From Streptomyces sp. MMG1121 (GTDB taxonomy: Bacteria > Actinomycetota > Actinomycetes > Streptomycetales > Streptomycetaceae): a stretch of DNA of 64,000 nt. The DNA is taken from NCBI RefSeq assembly GCF_001280015.1, contig NZ_LGDV01000262.1:62001-126000 (forward strand), read 5' to 3'. Position 1 is the stretch's first letter. Each line of letters begins with the position of its first letter. Position numbers and translations under genes: made by a program. This document shows positions 1 to 7,259 of the stretch, piece after piece. Under the pieces are notes generated by a model. The model had not been told where the DNA came from. It worked only from the letters and a program-made list of their open reading frames with translations, and did no database searches.

Positions 1-1
1 C

Positions 2-682
2 GGCACCCAGGGCCTGGGCCTGGCCGACCCCGCCACCTCCGACAACGTCTTCGCCGCCCTGGCCGGCCCGGTGATGGGACACGCCCTCGGCATCCTGCTC
101 TTCGTCGCCGTCCTCGCCTCGGCCGCCGCCAGCCTCCAGACCACGTTCATCCCGGTCGCCCGCACGGTCCTCGCCATGTCGACCTACCAGGCCCTGCCCG
201 CCTCCTACGCCCGTGTCCACGAGCGCTTCCGCACCCCCGGCCGGGCCACCGTCACCGCGGGCGTCGCCACCGGCGTCTTCTACACGGTCATGTCGCTGCT
301 GAGCGAGCACGTCCTCGTCGACACCATCTACGCCCTCGGCCTGATGATCTGCTTCTACTACGCGCTGACCGCGTTCTCCTGCGCCTGGTACTTCCGCCGC
401 GACCTCACCCGCTCCGCCCGCGACGCCGTCTTCAAGGGCCTCTTCCCCGTCCTCGGCGGCCTCCTGCTGACCGCCGTCTTCGGCAAGACGCTGTACGACA
501 TGTGGAACCCGGCCTACGGCAGCGGTTCCGCCGTCCTCGGCGTCGGCTCCGTCTTCGTCATCGGCGTCGGACTGCTCCTCCTCGGCGTCCTGTTCATGCT
601 GGTGATGCGTCGCCGCAGCCCCGCCTTCTTCCGCGGGGAGATCCTCACCGCCGGCACTCCGGCGCTGATCGTGGAGGACTGA
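2..682 (+). CDS. APC-family amino acid permease, C-terminal part (5' end outside window)
   Basis: The frame is open from base 2, so the gene begins upstream of the window; 226 residues are visible. Hydrophobic helices alternate with short basic loops, and a YFRRDLTRSARD-type cytoplasmic loop lies between helices, as in the last third of APC superfamily permeases (usually 450-510 residues). It should import an amino acid or amine across the cytoplasmic membrane. It converges on the minus-strand catabolic operon, and the PuuC-like aldehyde dehydrogenase there fits an amine or amino-acid substrate, but the link is inferred. The family call is firm; the substrate cannot be read from this fragment. 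Confidence 0.8.
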   Translation, partial: GTQGLGLADPATSDNVFAALAGPVMGHALGILLFVAVLASAAASLQTTFIPVARTVLAMSTYQALPASYARVHERFRTPGRATVTAGVATGVFYTVMSLLSEHVLVDTIYALGLMICFYYALTAFSCAWYFRRDLTRSARDAVFKGLFPVLGGLLLTAVFGKTLYDMWNPAYGSGSAVLGVGSVFVIGVGLLLLGVLFMLVMRRRSPAFFRGEILTAGTPALIVED

Positions 683-770
683 CCGGCCGACGACGACGGC
701 GACGGCGCTGTCGCGGGCGCGGACACCGCCGTCGGCACACCGGGGATCAGTACACCTCCAGTACCGAGGT

Positions 771-1928
771 TCAGTACACCCGGGTGAGGATCTCCAGCAC
801 CTCCCGCTCCGCGGGCACCCGGGGCGCGTTCTTCGTCACCGCGTCCGCGACCGCGCCCGCCGCGATGGCCGGCAGCAGGTCGCGACCGGCACCGAGGGCG
901 CGCAGCGGGCGCTTGACGTCCAGCGATCCGGACAGCTCCCGTACCGCCGTCACGGCGGCCTTCGCCCAGTCGCCGTCGGCCGGCGGGGCCACCCGCAGCG
1001 CCCGGGCCGTCTGCTCGTACGCCTGCCGCGCCCGCGGTGCGCTGAACTCCATGACCTCCTCCAGGACGGCGGCGAGCGCGACCCCGTGCGGGGTGCCGGT
1101 GTGCGCGGTCAGCGCGTGGCCGATGCCGTGCACGAGGCCGAGCCCGGACAGGGTCAGGGCCTGGCCCGCGAGATGCGCGCCCAGCATCAGCTCGGCGCGC
1201 GCGTCGAGGTCCGACCCGTCGCGGTGGGCCGCCGGCAGGGCATGGCCGATCAGGGTCACGGCCTGGGTGGCGTACGCCGTGGAGAAGGCGTTCGCGCCGC
1301 GCGAGGCCAGCGACTCGATGCCGTGCACGAGCGCGTCGATGCCGGTCGCCGCCGTCGCCGCCGGGGGCAGACCGAGCGTCAGCTCGGGGTCGAGCAGGGC
1401 GACGCGGGGTTTGACGGAGGGGTGGCCGATGTACACCTTGCGGCAGGCCGTGGTGTCCTCGATGACACCGAAGCCGTTGGTCTCCGCGCCGGTCCCGGAG
1501 GTCGTCGGTACGGCGACGACCGGCAGCCCGTCGGCGGCCTCCCACAGCCGGTCGGCGTCGGCGGCGGCCGCGTCGGGGTTGCCCACCAGCAGGGAGATGC
1601 CCTTCGCGGCGTCCAGTACCGAGCCGCCGCCGAGCGCGACGACCGCGGCGGGGCCGAAGGCGCGGGCCCGGGCGGCGCCCGCGTCGACGTTCCCGGTGGA
1701 CGGGTTGGGCGCCACCTCGTCGTACACGGTGTGTTCCACGCCTGCCGAAGCCAGGATCTTCAGGACGCGCTCGGCGACACCGGCCGCGCGCAGCCCCCGG
1801 TCGGTGACGACGAACGCGCGGTGGTGACCGGTGTCCGCGATCAGTTCGGGCAGCAGCTCGATCCGGCCGGGGCCGAACTCGACCCGGCAGACGCTGTCGA
1901 GGCTGAAGGGGGTGAAGCTGTCGGTCAT
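771..1928 (-). CDS. Iron-containing alcohol dehydrogenase
   Basis: The protein has 385 residues, normal for group III Fe-dependent alcohol dehydrogenases. It shows the nucleotide-binding GGGS at 100-103, PTTSGTGAE at 141-149, and a metal site made of D198, H202 (GIDALVHGIES), H267 and H281 (GLVHGIGH...TPHG). It should interconvert an alcohol and an aldehyde/ketone with NAD(P)H in the cytoplasm. It is the last gene of a five-gene minus-strand operon, 30 bp after the HIBADH-type gene. The family also contains maleylacetate reductases, so the substrate is open. A good purine-rich RBS precedes the ATG. Confidence 0.9.
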   Translation of the reverse strand: MTDSFTPFSLDSVCRVEFGPGRIELLPELIADTGHHRAFVVTDRGLRAAGVAERVLKILASAGVEHTVYDEVAPNPSTGNVDAGAARARAFGPAAVVALGGGSVLDAAKGISLLVGNPDAAAADADRLWEAADGLPVVAVPTTSGTGAETNGFGVIEDTTACRKVYIGHPSVKPRVALLDPELTLGLPPAATAATGIDALVHGIESLASRGANAFSTAYATQAVTLIGHALPAAHRDGSDLDARAELMLGAHLAGQALTLSGLGLVHGIGHALTAHTGTPHGVALAAVLEEVMEFSAPRARQAYEQTARALRVAPPADGDWAKAAVTAVRELSGSLDVKRPLRALGAGRDLLPAIAAGAVADAVTKNAPRVPAEREVLEILTRVY

Positions 1929-1958
1929 GGGTGCGGCTCCTGGGAGGACTCGGTGGCG

Positions 1959-2894
1959 TCAGACCGTGAGGGCGGTGGCGTCGAGCGCGGCGGTCGGGGA
2001 CGGCAGTCTGAACTCCCGTCCGGCCAGCGCCTCGTAGAGACGCACCGGGCTCATCTCGCCCGCCAGCTCGCCGTGCTGGGCCTTGGCGCGGCGGTAGATC
2101 TGCTCGACCAGCGCCGACAGCTCCGTGGAGACCCCCAGATCGCGGCCGAGGTCGACGGCGATCCCGAGGTCCTTGCAGGCCAGCGCCATCGCGAAGGAGT
2201 CGTCGTAGTCACCGTCGGCGAGCACGCACATGATGTCGTGCTCCAGGAAGTGGGACGCGGCGGGCGAGGCGAGCAGGGAATTGCGCAGCACGCCCAGGTC
2301 CACGCCCGCCTTGACGCCCATCGCCAGCACCTCGCTGGTGGCGACCAGGTGGCTGAACCACAGCAGGTTGATCATGAGCTTGACGGTATATCCGGCGCCC
2401 AGCGGGCCGACGTGCAGGACGCGGTCGGGGTCGCCCAGCGTCTCGAAGACCGGCAGCGCGATACGGAAGTCGTCGTCGGCGCCGCCCGCGAAGATCTGCA
2501 GCGCACCCGCCTCGGCGCCCCGTGCCATGCCGCTGACCGGCGCGTCCAGCCGGCGTATGCGGCGCGCGTCCAGGACCTCGGCCGCGACCCGTTCGGCGGC
2601 CGCCGGCGTCGACGTCGACATGTCGATCCACAGCGCGCCCTCGGGCAGCGCCTCGGCGGCCCCGCCGCGCAGCAGCACGTCCTCCACGACGCGCGGATTG
2701 GGCAGCATCGTGATCAGGAACTCGGCGTCCCGGGCGCAGTCGGCGGGGGAGTCCGCCCAGCGCGCGCCGAGCGCCAGATGCTCGACGGCGGCCTCGGGCC
2801 GGCTGTCGTGCACGGTGACCAGATGGCCCGCGTGGATCAGGTGGCGGGCCATGTGCCGTCCCATGTTGCCCAGGCCGATGAAACCGATCCTCAT
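1959..2894 (-). CDS. NAD(P)-dependent oxidoreductase, 3-hydroxyisobutyrate dehydrogenase family
   Basis: This beta-hydroxyacid dehydrogenase has 311 residues. The Rossmann motif GFIGLGNMG is at 4-12, the substrate-binding DAPVSG segment at 117-122, and the catalytic lysine is K172 in GAGYTVKLMINL. Such enzymes oxidise 3-hydroxy acids (3-hydroxyisobutyrate, tartronate semialdehyde, 6-phosphogluconate-like compounds). The order behind it (enolase-superfamily enzyme, aldehyde dehydrogenase, this gene, Fe-ADH) suggests sequential breakdown of a hydroxy acid or sugar acid. It starts 46 bp after the aldehyde dehydrogenase stop, so it is probably cotranscribed. Confidence 0.88.
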   Translation of the reverse strand: MRIGFIGLGNMGRHMARHLIHAGHLVTVHDSRPEAAVEHLALGARWADSPADCARDAEFLITMLPNPRVVEDVLLRGGAAEALPEGALWIDMSTSTPAAAERVAAEVLDARRIRRLDAPVSGMARGAEAGALQIFAGGADDDFRIALPVFETLGDPDRVLHVGPLGAGYTVKLMINLLWFSHLVATSEVLAMGVKAGVDLGVLRNSLLASPAASHFLEHDIMCVLADGDYDDSFAMALACKDLGIAVDLGRDLGVSTELSALVEQIYRRAKAQHGELAGEMSPVRLYEALAGREFRLPSPTAALDATALTV

Positions 2895-2940
2895 CAGTTG
2901 TCCTCGCTGATGTTGAGAAGGGGAGTGAAGGGCTCGCTGT

Positions 2941-4461
2941 TCAGGCGAGGTTGATCCACGTCGTCTTGAGGGCCGTGTACGCGTCGAGGGCGTGCAGGGA
3001 CTTGTCGCGGCCCGCGCCGGTCGCCTTGAAACCGCCGAAGGGGGTGATGACGTCGCTGGCGTCGAAGGTGTTGATCCACACCGTGCCGGCCCGCAGCCGC
3101 CGCGCCGTGCGGTGGGCCACGGTCACGTCCCGGGTCCACACCGAGGCGACGAGCCCGAAGTCGCTCTGGTTCGCGAGCCGCACACCCTCGTGCACGTCAC
3201 CCTCGTACGACACCACGGCGAGCACCGGCCCGAAGATCTCCTCCTGCCCGACCACGGAGGTGTTCACGACGCCGTCGAGCACGGTCGGCTCCACGTAGCT
3301 GCCGCCGCTCTCGGCGAGCACCCGGTCGCCGCCGAGGAGAACGGTCGCGCCGTCCCGCCGGCCGCGCTCGACGTAGCCAAGGACCTTGGCGAGCTGGGCC
3401 TCGTCCACGATCGGGCCCATCACCGTGGCCGGGTCGAGCGGGTCGCCGACGCGGAAGGTCTGCGCGGTGATCCGGCCTACGGCGGCCAGGAGTTCGTCCT
3501 TGACGCAGGCGTGCACGACGACCCGGGATCCCGCGTTGCACGTCTGGCCAGCGTTGTAGAAGATCCCCCAGGCCACGGCCGAGGCGGCGGCCTCGATGTC
3601 GGCGTCCGGCAGGACGAGCTGGGGCGACTTGCCGCCCGCCTCGACGGCGACCTGCTTGCCGTTGGACTCGCCCGCGTACACCTGGAAGAGCCGGGCCACC
3701 TCCGCCGAACCGGTGAAGGCGATCTTGTCGACGCCCCCGTGCCGGCCCAGCGCCTGCCCGGCGACCTCGCCCCGGCCCGGGACCACGTTGAACACCCCGT
3801 CGGGCAGGCCCGCCTCGGTGGCGAGCGCGGCCAGCCGCAGCGCGCCGAGCGAGGTCTGCTCGGCGGGCTTGAGCACCACGCTGTTGCCGGTGGCGAGCGC
3901 CGGGCCCAGCTTCCAACTGGCGATCAGCAGTGCGTAGTTCCAGGGCACCACCGCGCCGATGACGCCCAGCGGCTCACGGGTGATCAGCGCGAGCGCGTCA
4001 CCGGGCGTGGGGGCGACCTCGTCGTAGGTCTTGTCGATCGTCTCCGCGTACCAGCGGATGGTCACGGCCGTCTTGGCCACGTCCACACGCAGCGACTCGG
4101 TGATCGGCTTGCCCATCTCCAGCGTGTCGAGCAGCGCCAGCTCCCCGGCGTTCGCCTCGATCAGCTCGGCCCAGCGCAGCAGGATCCGCTTGCGCTCCCT
4201 GGGCGCGAGGTCGCGCCAGCGGCCGTCCTCGAAGGCGGCCCGCGCCGAGCGCACGGCCCGGTCCACGTCCTCGGCGGACGCGCCCTGCACCCGGGCCAGC
4301 ACCGTGCCGTCGCGCGGCGAGACGGTCGGGAACGAGTCGCCGGACGTCGCCTCGGTGAACGCGCCGTCGATGAACAGGCGGGTCTCGAAGGCGAGCTTGC
4401 CGGCCGCCGTCTGCCACTCGTCGTGCGAGCGCGTCAGCAACTCCTCGATGGTGTACGTCAC
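2941..4461 (-). CDS. Aldehyde dehydrogenase, PuuC-like
   Basis: The 506-residue enzyme has the general base E274 (VAVEAGGKSP) and the nucleophile C308 (FYNAGQTCNAG), plus the NAD-binding PWNY and GSAEV segments. Its C-terminus (GRDKSLHALDAYTALKTTWINLA) closely resembles E. coli PuuC, the gamma-glutamyl-aminobutyraldehyde dehydrogenase of putrescine breakdown, which I compared from memory. It should oxidise an aldehyde to its acid. The GTG start overlaps the previous gene's stop as GTGA, so the two are translationally coupled. Substrate inference is weak because no other puu genes are visible. Confidence 0.9.
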   Translation of the reverse strand: MTYTIEELLTRSHDEWQTAAGKLAFETRLFIDGAFTEATSGDSFPTVSPRDGTVLARVQGASAEDVDRAVRSARAAFEDGRWRDLAPRERKRILLRWAELIEANAGELALLDTLEMGKPITESLRVDVAKTAVTIRWYAETIDKTYDEVAPTPGDALALITREPLGVIGAVVPWNYALLIASWKLGPALATGNSVVLKPAEQTSLGALRLAALATEAGLPDGVFNVVPGRGEVAGQALGRHGGVDKIAFTGSAEVARLFQVYAGESNGKQVAVEAGGKSPQLVLPDADIEAAASAVAWGIFYNAGQTCNAGSRVVVHACVKDELLAAVGRITAQTFRVGDPLDPATVMGPIVDEAQLAKVLGYVERGRRDGATVLLGGDRVLAESGGSYVEPTVLDGVVNTSVVGQEEIFGPVLAVVSYEGDVHEGVRLANQSDFGLVASVWTRDVTVAHRTARRLRAGTVWINTFDASDVITPFGGFKATGAGRDKSLHALDAYTALKTTWINLA

Positions 4462-5570
4462 TTCACCCTCCAGCGGTCGATCGCGTCCTCGTCCAGCCGC
4501 ACGCCCAGGCCCGGCTCGTCCGGCACCTCGAGACAGCCGTCGGCGTCCACGTGCACCGGCTCGGCGAGCATGAAGTCGCGGCGTTCGGGGGTCCAGCCGG
4601 GCGGGTCGTAGGGGAACTCGAAGTAGGGGCCGCCGCCGACGCCCGCCGCCACGTGCAGGTTGGCGAGCACCCCGATGCCGTTCGTCCAGCTGTGCGGGGT
4701 GAACTGACGGTGCTTCAGCTGCGCCAGTTCGGCGAGTGTGCGGGCGCGGTGCATGCCGATCGCGAGGACGACGTCCATCTGGTAGACGTCGAGGGCGTCC
4801 TCCTCCAGATAGCGCAGCAGCTCGGGGACCGAGTGGTGCATCTCGCCGGCCGCGATGCGCACCCCGGGGTTCTCGGCGCGCAGCCGCTTGAACCCGTCCA
4901 GGTCGGCGTACGGCAGCGGCTCCTCGACCCAGAACACGTCCAGTTCGGCGAGCCGGGCGATGATCCTGCGGGTCTTGGCGAGGTCGGAGGCGTGCGCGGT
5001 GTCGCCCGCCATCCGCCAGGACTGGTTGAGGTCGACCATGATCTCGAAGTCGTCGCCGAGTTCCTCGCGCACGGCCCGCACCGCCGCGACACCCTCGTCG
5101 ACCCGGCCCCGGTCGATGCGGATCTTCATCGCCCGGAACCCGGCCTCGCGCACCTTCAGCGCCGTCGCGACGCGCTCCTTCGGGGACTTGAGCTCACCGG
5201 AGGAGGCGTACGCGGGCAGCTTCTTCGCCGCGTTGCCGAACAGCTCGGACACCGGGCGGCCGTGCACCTTGCCGATGATGTCCCACAGCGCGGCCTCCAG
5301 CGGCCAGTAGGGGGCGCCGTGGAAGCTGGCCGTCTCGATGGCCTTCACATGCCGGGTGATGTCGAGCGGGTCCTCGCCGACGAACAGGTGCTTGTAGGTG
5401 TCGAAGCCGTCCATGAGATCGCCGGAACCGATGCCGGTGATCCCCTCGTCGGTGTGCACCCGCACGATCGTGGCGTCGAAGTGGCGGCGCGGTACCGGGT
5501 CCCAGGCCGCGTGGAACGGCGGGTCGAGTTCCAGACGCAGCCGGTCGAGCGAGATGTCGGTGATCTTCAC
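4458..5570 (-). CDS. Mandelate racemase/muconate lactonizing enzyme family protein
   Basis: This enolase-superfamily enzyme has 370 residues. Metal ligands are D180 (IMVDLNQSW), E216 (WVEEPLP) and E243 (AAGEMHHS), and the second-side acid/base dyad is D266 (YQMDVV) and H293 (FTPHSW), so it belongs to the mandelate-racemase-like side. At the KxK position it has K149-I-R151, so the usual second lysine is arginine. Members mostly dehydrate acid sugars or racemise alpha-hydroxy acids. The GTG start was chosen because it overlaps the upstream stop as GTGA and the protein then begins with the standard VKITDISLDRLR strand; a longer open frame upstream is non-coding. Confidence 0.88.
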   Translation of the reverse strand: MKITDISLDRLRLELDPPFHAAWDPVPRRHFDATIVRVHTDEGITGIGSGDLMDGFDTYKHLFVGEDPLDITRHVKAIETASFHGAPYWPLEAALWDIIGKVHGRPVSELFGNAAKKLPAYASSGELKSPKERVATALKVREAGFRAMKIRIDRGRVDEGVAAVRAVREELGDDFEIMVDLNQSWRMAGDTAHASDLAKTRRIIARLAELDVFWVEEPLPYADLDGFKRLRAENPGVRIAAGEMHHSVPELLRYLEEDALDVYQMDVVLAIGMHRARTLAELAQLKHRQFTPHSWTNGIGVLANLHVAAGVGGGPYFEFPYDPPGWTPERRDFMLAEPVHVDADGCLEVPDEPGLGVRLDEDAIDRWRVK

Positions 5571-6130
5571 CGGGCGAGCACCTCCGCGGACGGCGTGTAG
5601 AACGGGTTCGCCGGCCCCTTCTCGGCCGCGTCCAGCACGTCGGCCACCGAGGGTGCGCCCGTCACCGCGGCCCGGACGGCGCCGTACGCCGCCGCACGCT
5701 GGTTGCGGAAGGAGACGTCGAGGTCGTCGACGCCGGGGTTGACCCAGACAGCCGCGATGATCAGCAGGTCCTCGGCGGACTCGGCCGGGATCAGGCCCTC
5801 GGCGACCGCGTCCAGGACGCCCTGCGCCAGACCGGCCTGGGCGCTGCCCCAGGTGGCCCGCTCGTGCAGCTCGCCCGCGGCTGCCGCCTTGGTGACGAAC
5901 AGGGTCGACGGCTTGACCGGCACCGACGGCCGCACGACCGTCATGAACGGCACGTGTCCCGCGCTCGGCGTGGCCAGCGCGGTCGCCCATGCGGTCTCGA
6001 CCGGGCCGTTCTTGCGGCCGATCACGACGTTGGTGTGGGCGGCGTTCACGCCGTCGCCGACGAAGGACTCGCCGATCAGCGCCGTGGCGGCGAAGCCGGG
6101 CGGTCGGGCGGGAGAAACCGGGGCGGTCAT
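5567..6130 (-). CDS. Formaldehyde-activating enzyme (Fae) family protein
   Basis: The 187-residue product has the length and whole-length pattern of Fae (PF08714): an IGESFVGDGVNAAH segment with H32 at the place of the catalytic Fae histidine, a VIGRKNGPVETAWATAL segment, KPSTLFVTK, and a late DAVAEGLIPAESAEDLLII helix. Known Fae condenses formaldehyde with tetrahydromethanopterin in methylotrophs and methanogens. Streptomyces is not known to make that cofactor, so the true role is uncertain; it may bind another aldehyde or pterin. It is the first gene of the minus-strand operon, with an AGGAG RBS eight bases before the ATG, and overlaps the next gene by four bases. Confidence 0.82.
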   Translation of the reverse strand: MTAPVSPARPPGFAATALIGESFVGDGVNAAHTNVVIGRKNGPVETAWATALATPSAGHVPFMTVVRPSVPVKPSTLFVTKAAAAGELHERATWGSAQAGLAQGVLDAVAEGLIPAESAEDLLIIAAVWVNPGVDDLDVSFRNQRAAAYGAVRAAVTGAPSVADVLDAAEKGPANPFYTPSAEVLAR

Positions 6131-6217
6131 CACGACTCCTGGACCTCGGGAAGGGGGTACGGCAGCGGAGCGGGACGAACCTCGCATTCGGTGTGGTTCC
6201 TCCGGCTCGATGCGGCG

Positions 6218-6246
6218 AATCTAGGTCCGCCACCAGTGGCCCGCAA
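6218..6246 (-). promoter_or_regulatory. Predicted promoter of the five-gene catabolic operon
   Basis: Read on the minus strand, TTGCGG (6246-6241) and TAGATT (6223-6218) are separated by 17 bp, a good match to the vegetative sigma (HrdB) pattern. It lies 88 bp before the Fae-family start codon. Confidence 0.6.
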
Positions 6247-6270
6247 GGCGGCCCCGGGAATCGAAATCGT

Positions 6271-6289
6271 GGTTGCTCTCCTGACAACC
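6271..6289. promoter_or_regulatory. Putative IclR operator, copy 1
   Basis: The inverted repeat GGTTG-N9-CAACC lies 24 bp upstream of the operon's -35 box. Read on the minus strand it is GGTTGTCAGGAGAGCAACC, matching 13 of 19 bases of a second copy at 7137-7155. A position upstream of -35 suggests activation rather than simple blocking. Confidence 0.6.
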
Positions 6290-6341
6290 CGGGCCATGAC
6301 CTGGGCGTTCCTCAGCACTCGGGCGTGCCTAGGATGGCGCC

Positions 6342-7130
6342 GTGACGGACACCCCCTCCTTGTCGCGCGGGCACGGCCTGCGCCGTGACATCGATCTGCT
6401 CGAGGCCCTCGCCTCCGACGAGGCCCAGCGGGCCGGAGGCCTCGGCGTGGTCCGCCTGGCGCAGCTCGTCGGCCGCGAGAAGACCCAGATCTCCCGCGCC
6501 CTGAAGGCGCTGGCCGCCGAGGGGATGGTGGAACGCGACCCGGACACCCTGGAGTACCGACTGGGCTGGCGGTTGTTCTCGCTGGTCGCCCGCACGTCCC
6601 AGAGCCGCCTGGTGCGCGTCGCGGAGCCGGTCATGCACGCCCTGTCGGCGGACCTGGAGGAGACCAGCCACCTGTGCGTCCTCAGCGAGCGCGAGGTCCT
6701 CACCCTGCTCTCGGTCTCCGGGCACTCCTTCCGGGTGCACGGCTGGGAGGGGCGCGGGGTGCCCGCCTGGCGGCTGTCCGCCGGCCGGGTGCTGCTGTCC
6801 GACGCCACACCGGACGAGCTGTACGTCCGCTTCGGCACGGGCGGCGAGATGCCGGTGCCCGAGCTGTGGTCGCTGATCCAGGAGGGCCGGCGGCGCGGGT
6901 TCGCGCGCGTCAGCGAGGAGTTCGAGGCGGGTCTGGTCGGTGTGTCCGCGCCGGTGCGGGACTTTCGCGGCCGGGTCGTGGCCGCGCTCAACATCTCCGC
7001 GCCCAAGTCCCGCCTCGGCGACCGGCTCGACGTGGCGGGGCGGACCACGGCGCGGGCGGCGGCCCGGGTGTCCGCCCTGCTCGGCTGGGAACCGCGCCCG
7101 GCGTTCCCGGCCCGGAACATGCTGGTGTGA
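6342..7130 (+). CDS. IclR-family transcriptional regulator
   Basis: The 262-residue protein has an N-terminal winged helix (about 15-75; VVRLAQLVGREKTQISRALKALAAEGMVERD) and a C-terminal effector-binding domain (about 95-255) with LSAGRVLLSD and GFARVSEEFEAGLVGVSAPVRD, the usual IclR signatures. It is transcribed away from the catabolic operon and towards the aldehyde dehydrogenase/MFS pair. Matching inverted repeats occur before both target units. The GTG start lies only 7 bases after a TAGGAT -10-like hexamer (6330-6335), so the mRNA may be leaderless. Effector unknown; probably a pathway intermediate. Confidence 0.92.
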   Translation: MTDTPSLSRGHGLRRDIDLLEALASDEAQRAGGLGVVRLAQLVGREKTQISRALKALAAEGMVERDPDTLEYRLGWRLFSLVARTSQSRLVRVAEPVMHALSADLEETSHLCVLSEREVLTLLSVSGHSFRVHGWEGRGVPAWRLSAGRVLLSDATPDELYVRFGTGGEMPVPELWSLIQEGRRRGFARVSEEFEAGLVGVSAPVRDFRGRVVAALNISAPKSRLGDRLDVAGRTTARAAARVSALLGWEPRPAFPARNMLV

Positions 7131-7136
7131 TCGGCG

Positions 7137-7155
7137 AGTTGCCCTCACAGCAACC
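7137..7155. promoter_or_regulatory. Putative IclR operator, copy 2
   Basis: AGTTGCCCTCACAGCAACC contains the inverted repeat GTTGC-N7-GCAAC and matches copy 1 (6271-6289). It lies 25 bp upstream of the -35 box of the aldehyde dehydrogenase promoter, almost the same spacing as copy 1 has to its promoter (24 bp). Confidence 0.6.
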
Positions 7156-7180
7156 CCGGTTGCGATCCGGCTGAGTGGCC

Positions 7181-7209
7181 TTGTCCGCCGTATGACGCGC
7201 TCGTAAATT
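7181..7209 (+). promoter_or_regulatory. Predicted promoter of the aldehyde dehydrogenase/MFS pair
   Basis: TTGTCC (7181-7186) and TAAATT (7204-7209) are 17 bp apart and lie about 50 bp before the start codon, followed by the RBS GGAGG. Confidence 0.6.
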
Positions 7210-7259
7210 CACCGCGCATCGGACGGAACCCCGTCCAGGACGGAGGAAAAGAGCAGCTC

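Noticed and set aside
1086..2954. A long plus-strand open frame opposite the alcohol dehydrogenase and HIBADH genes
   Set aside because: It is rich in Arg, Gly and His with no domain pattern; high G+C makes antisense frames stay open. The minus-strand genes have clear motifs.
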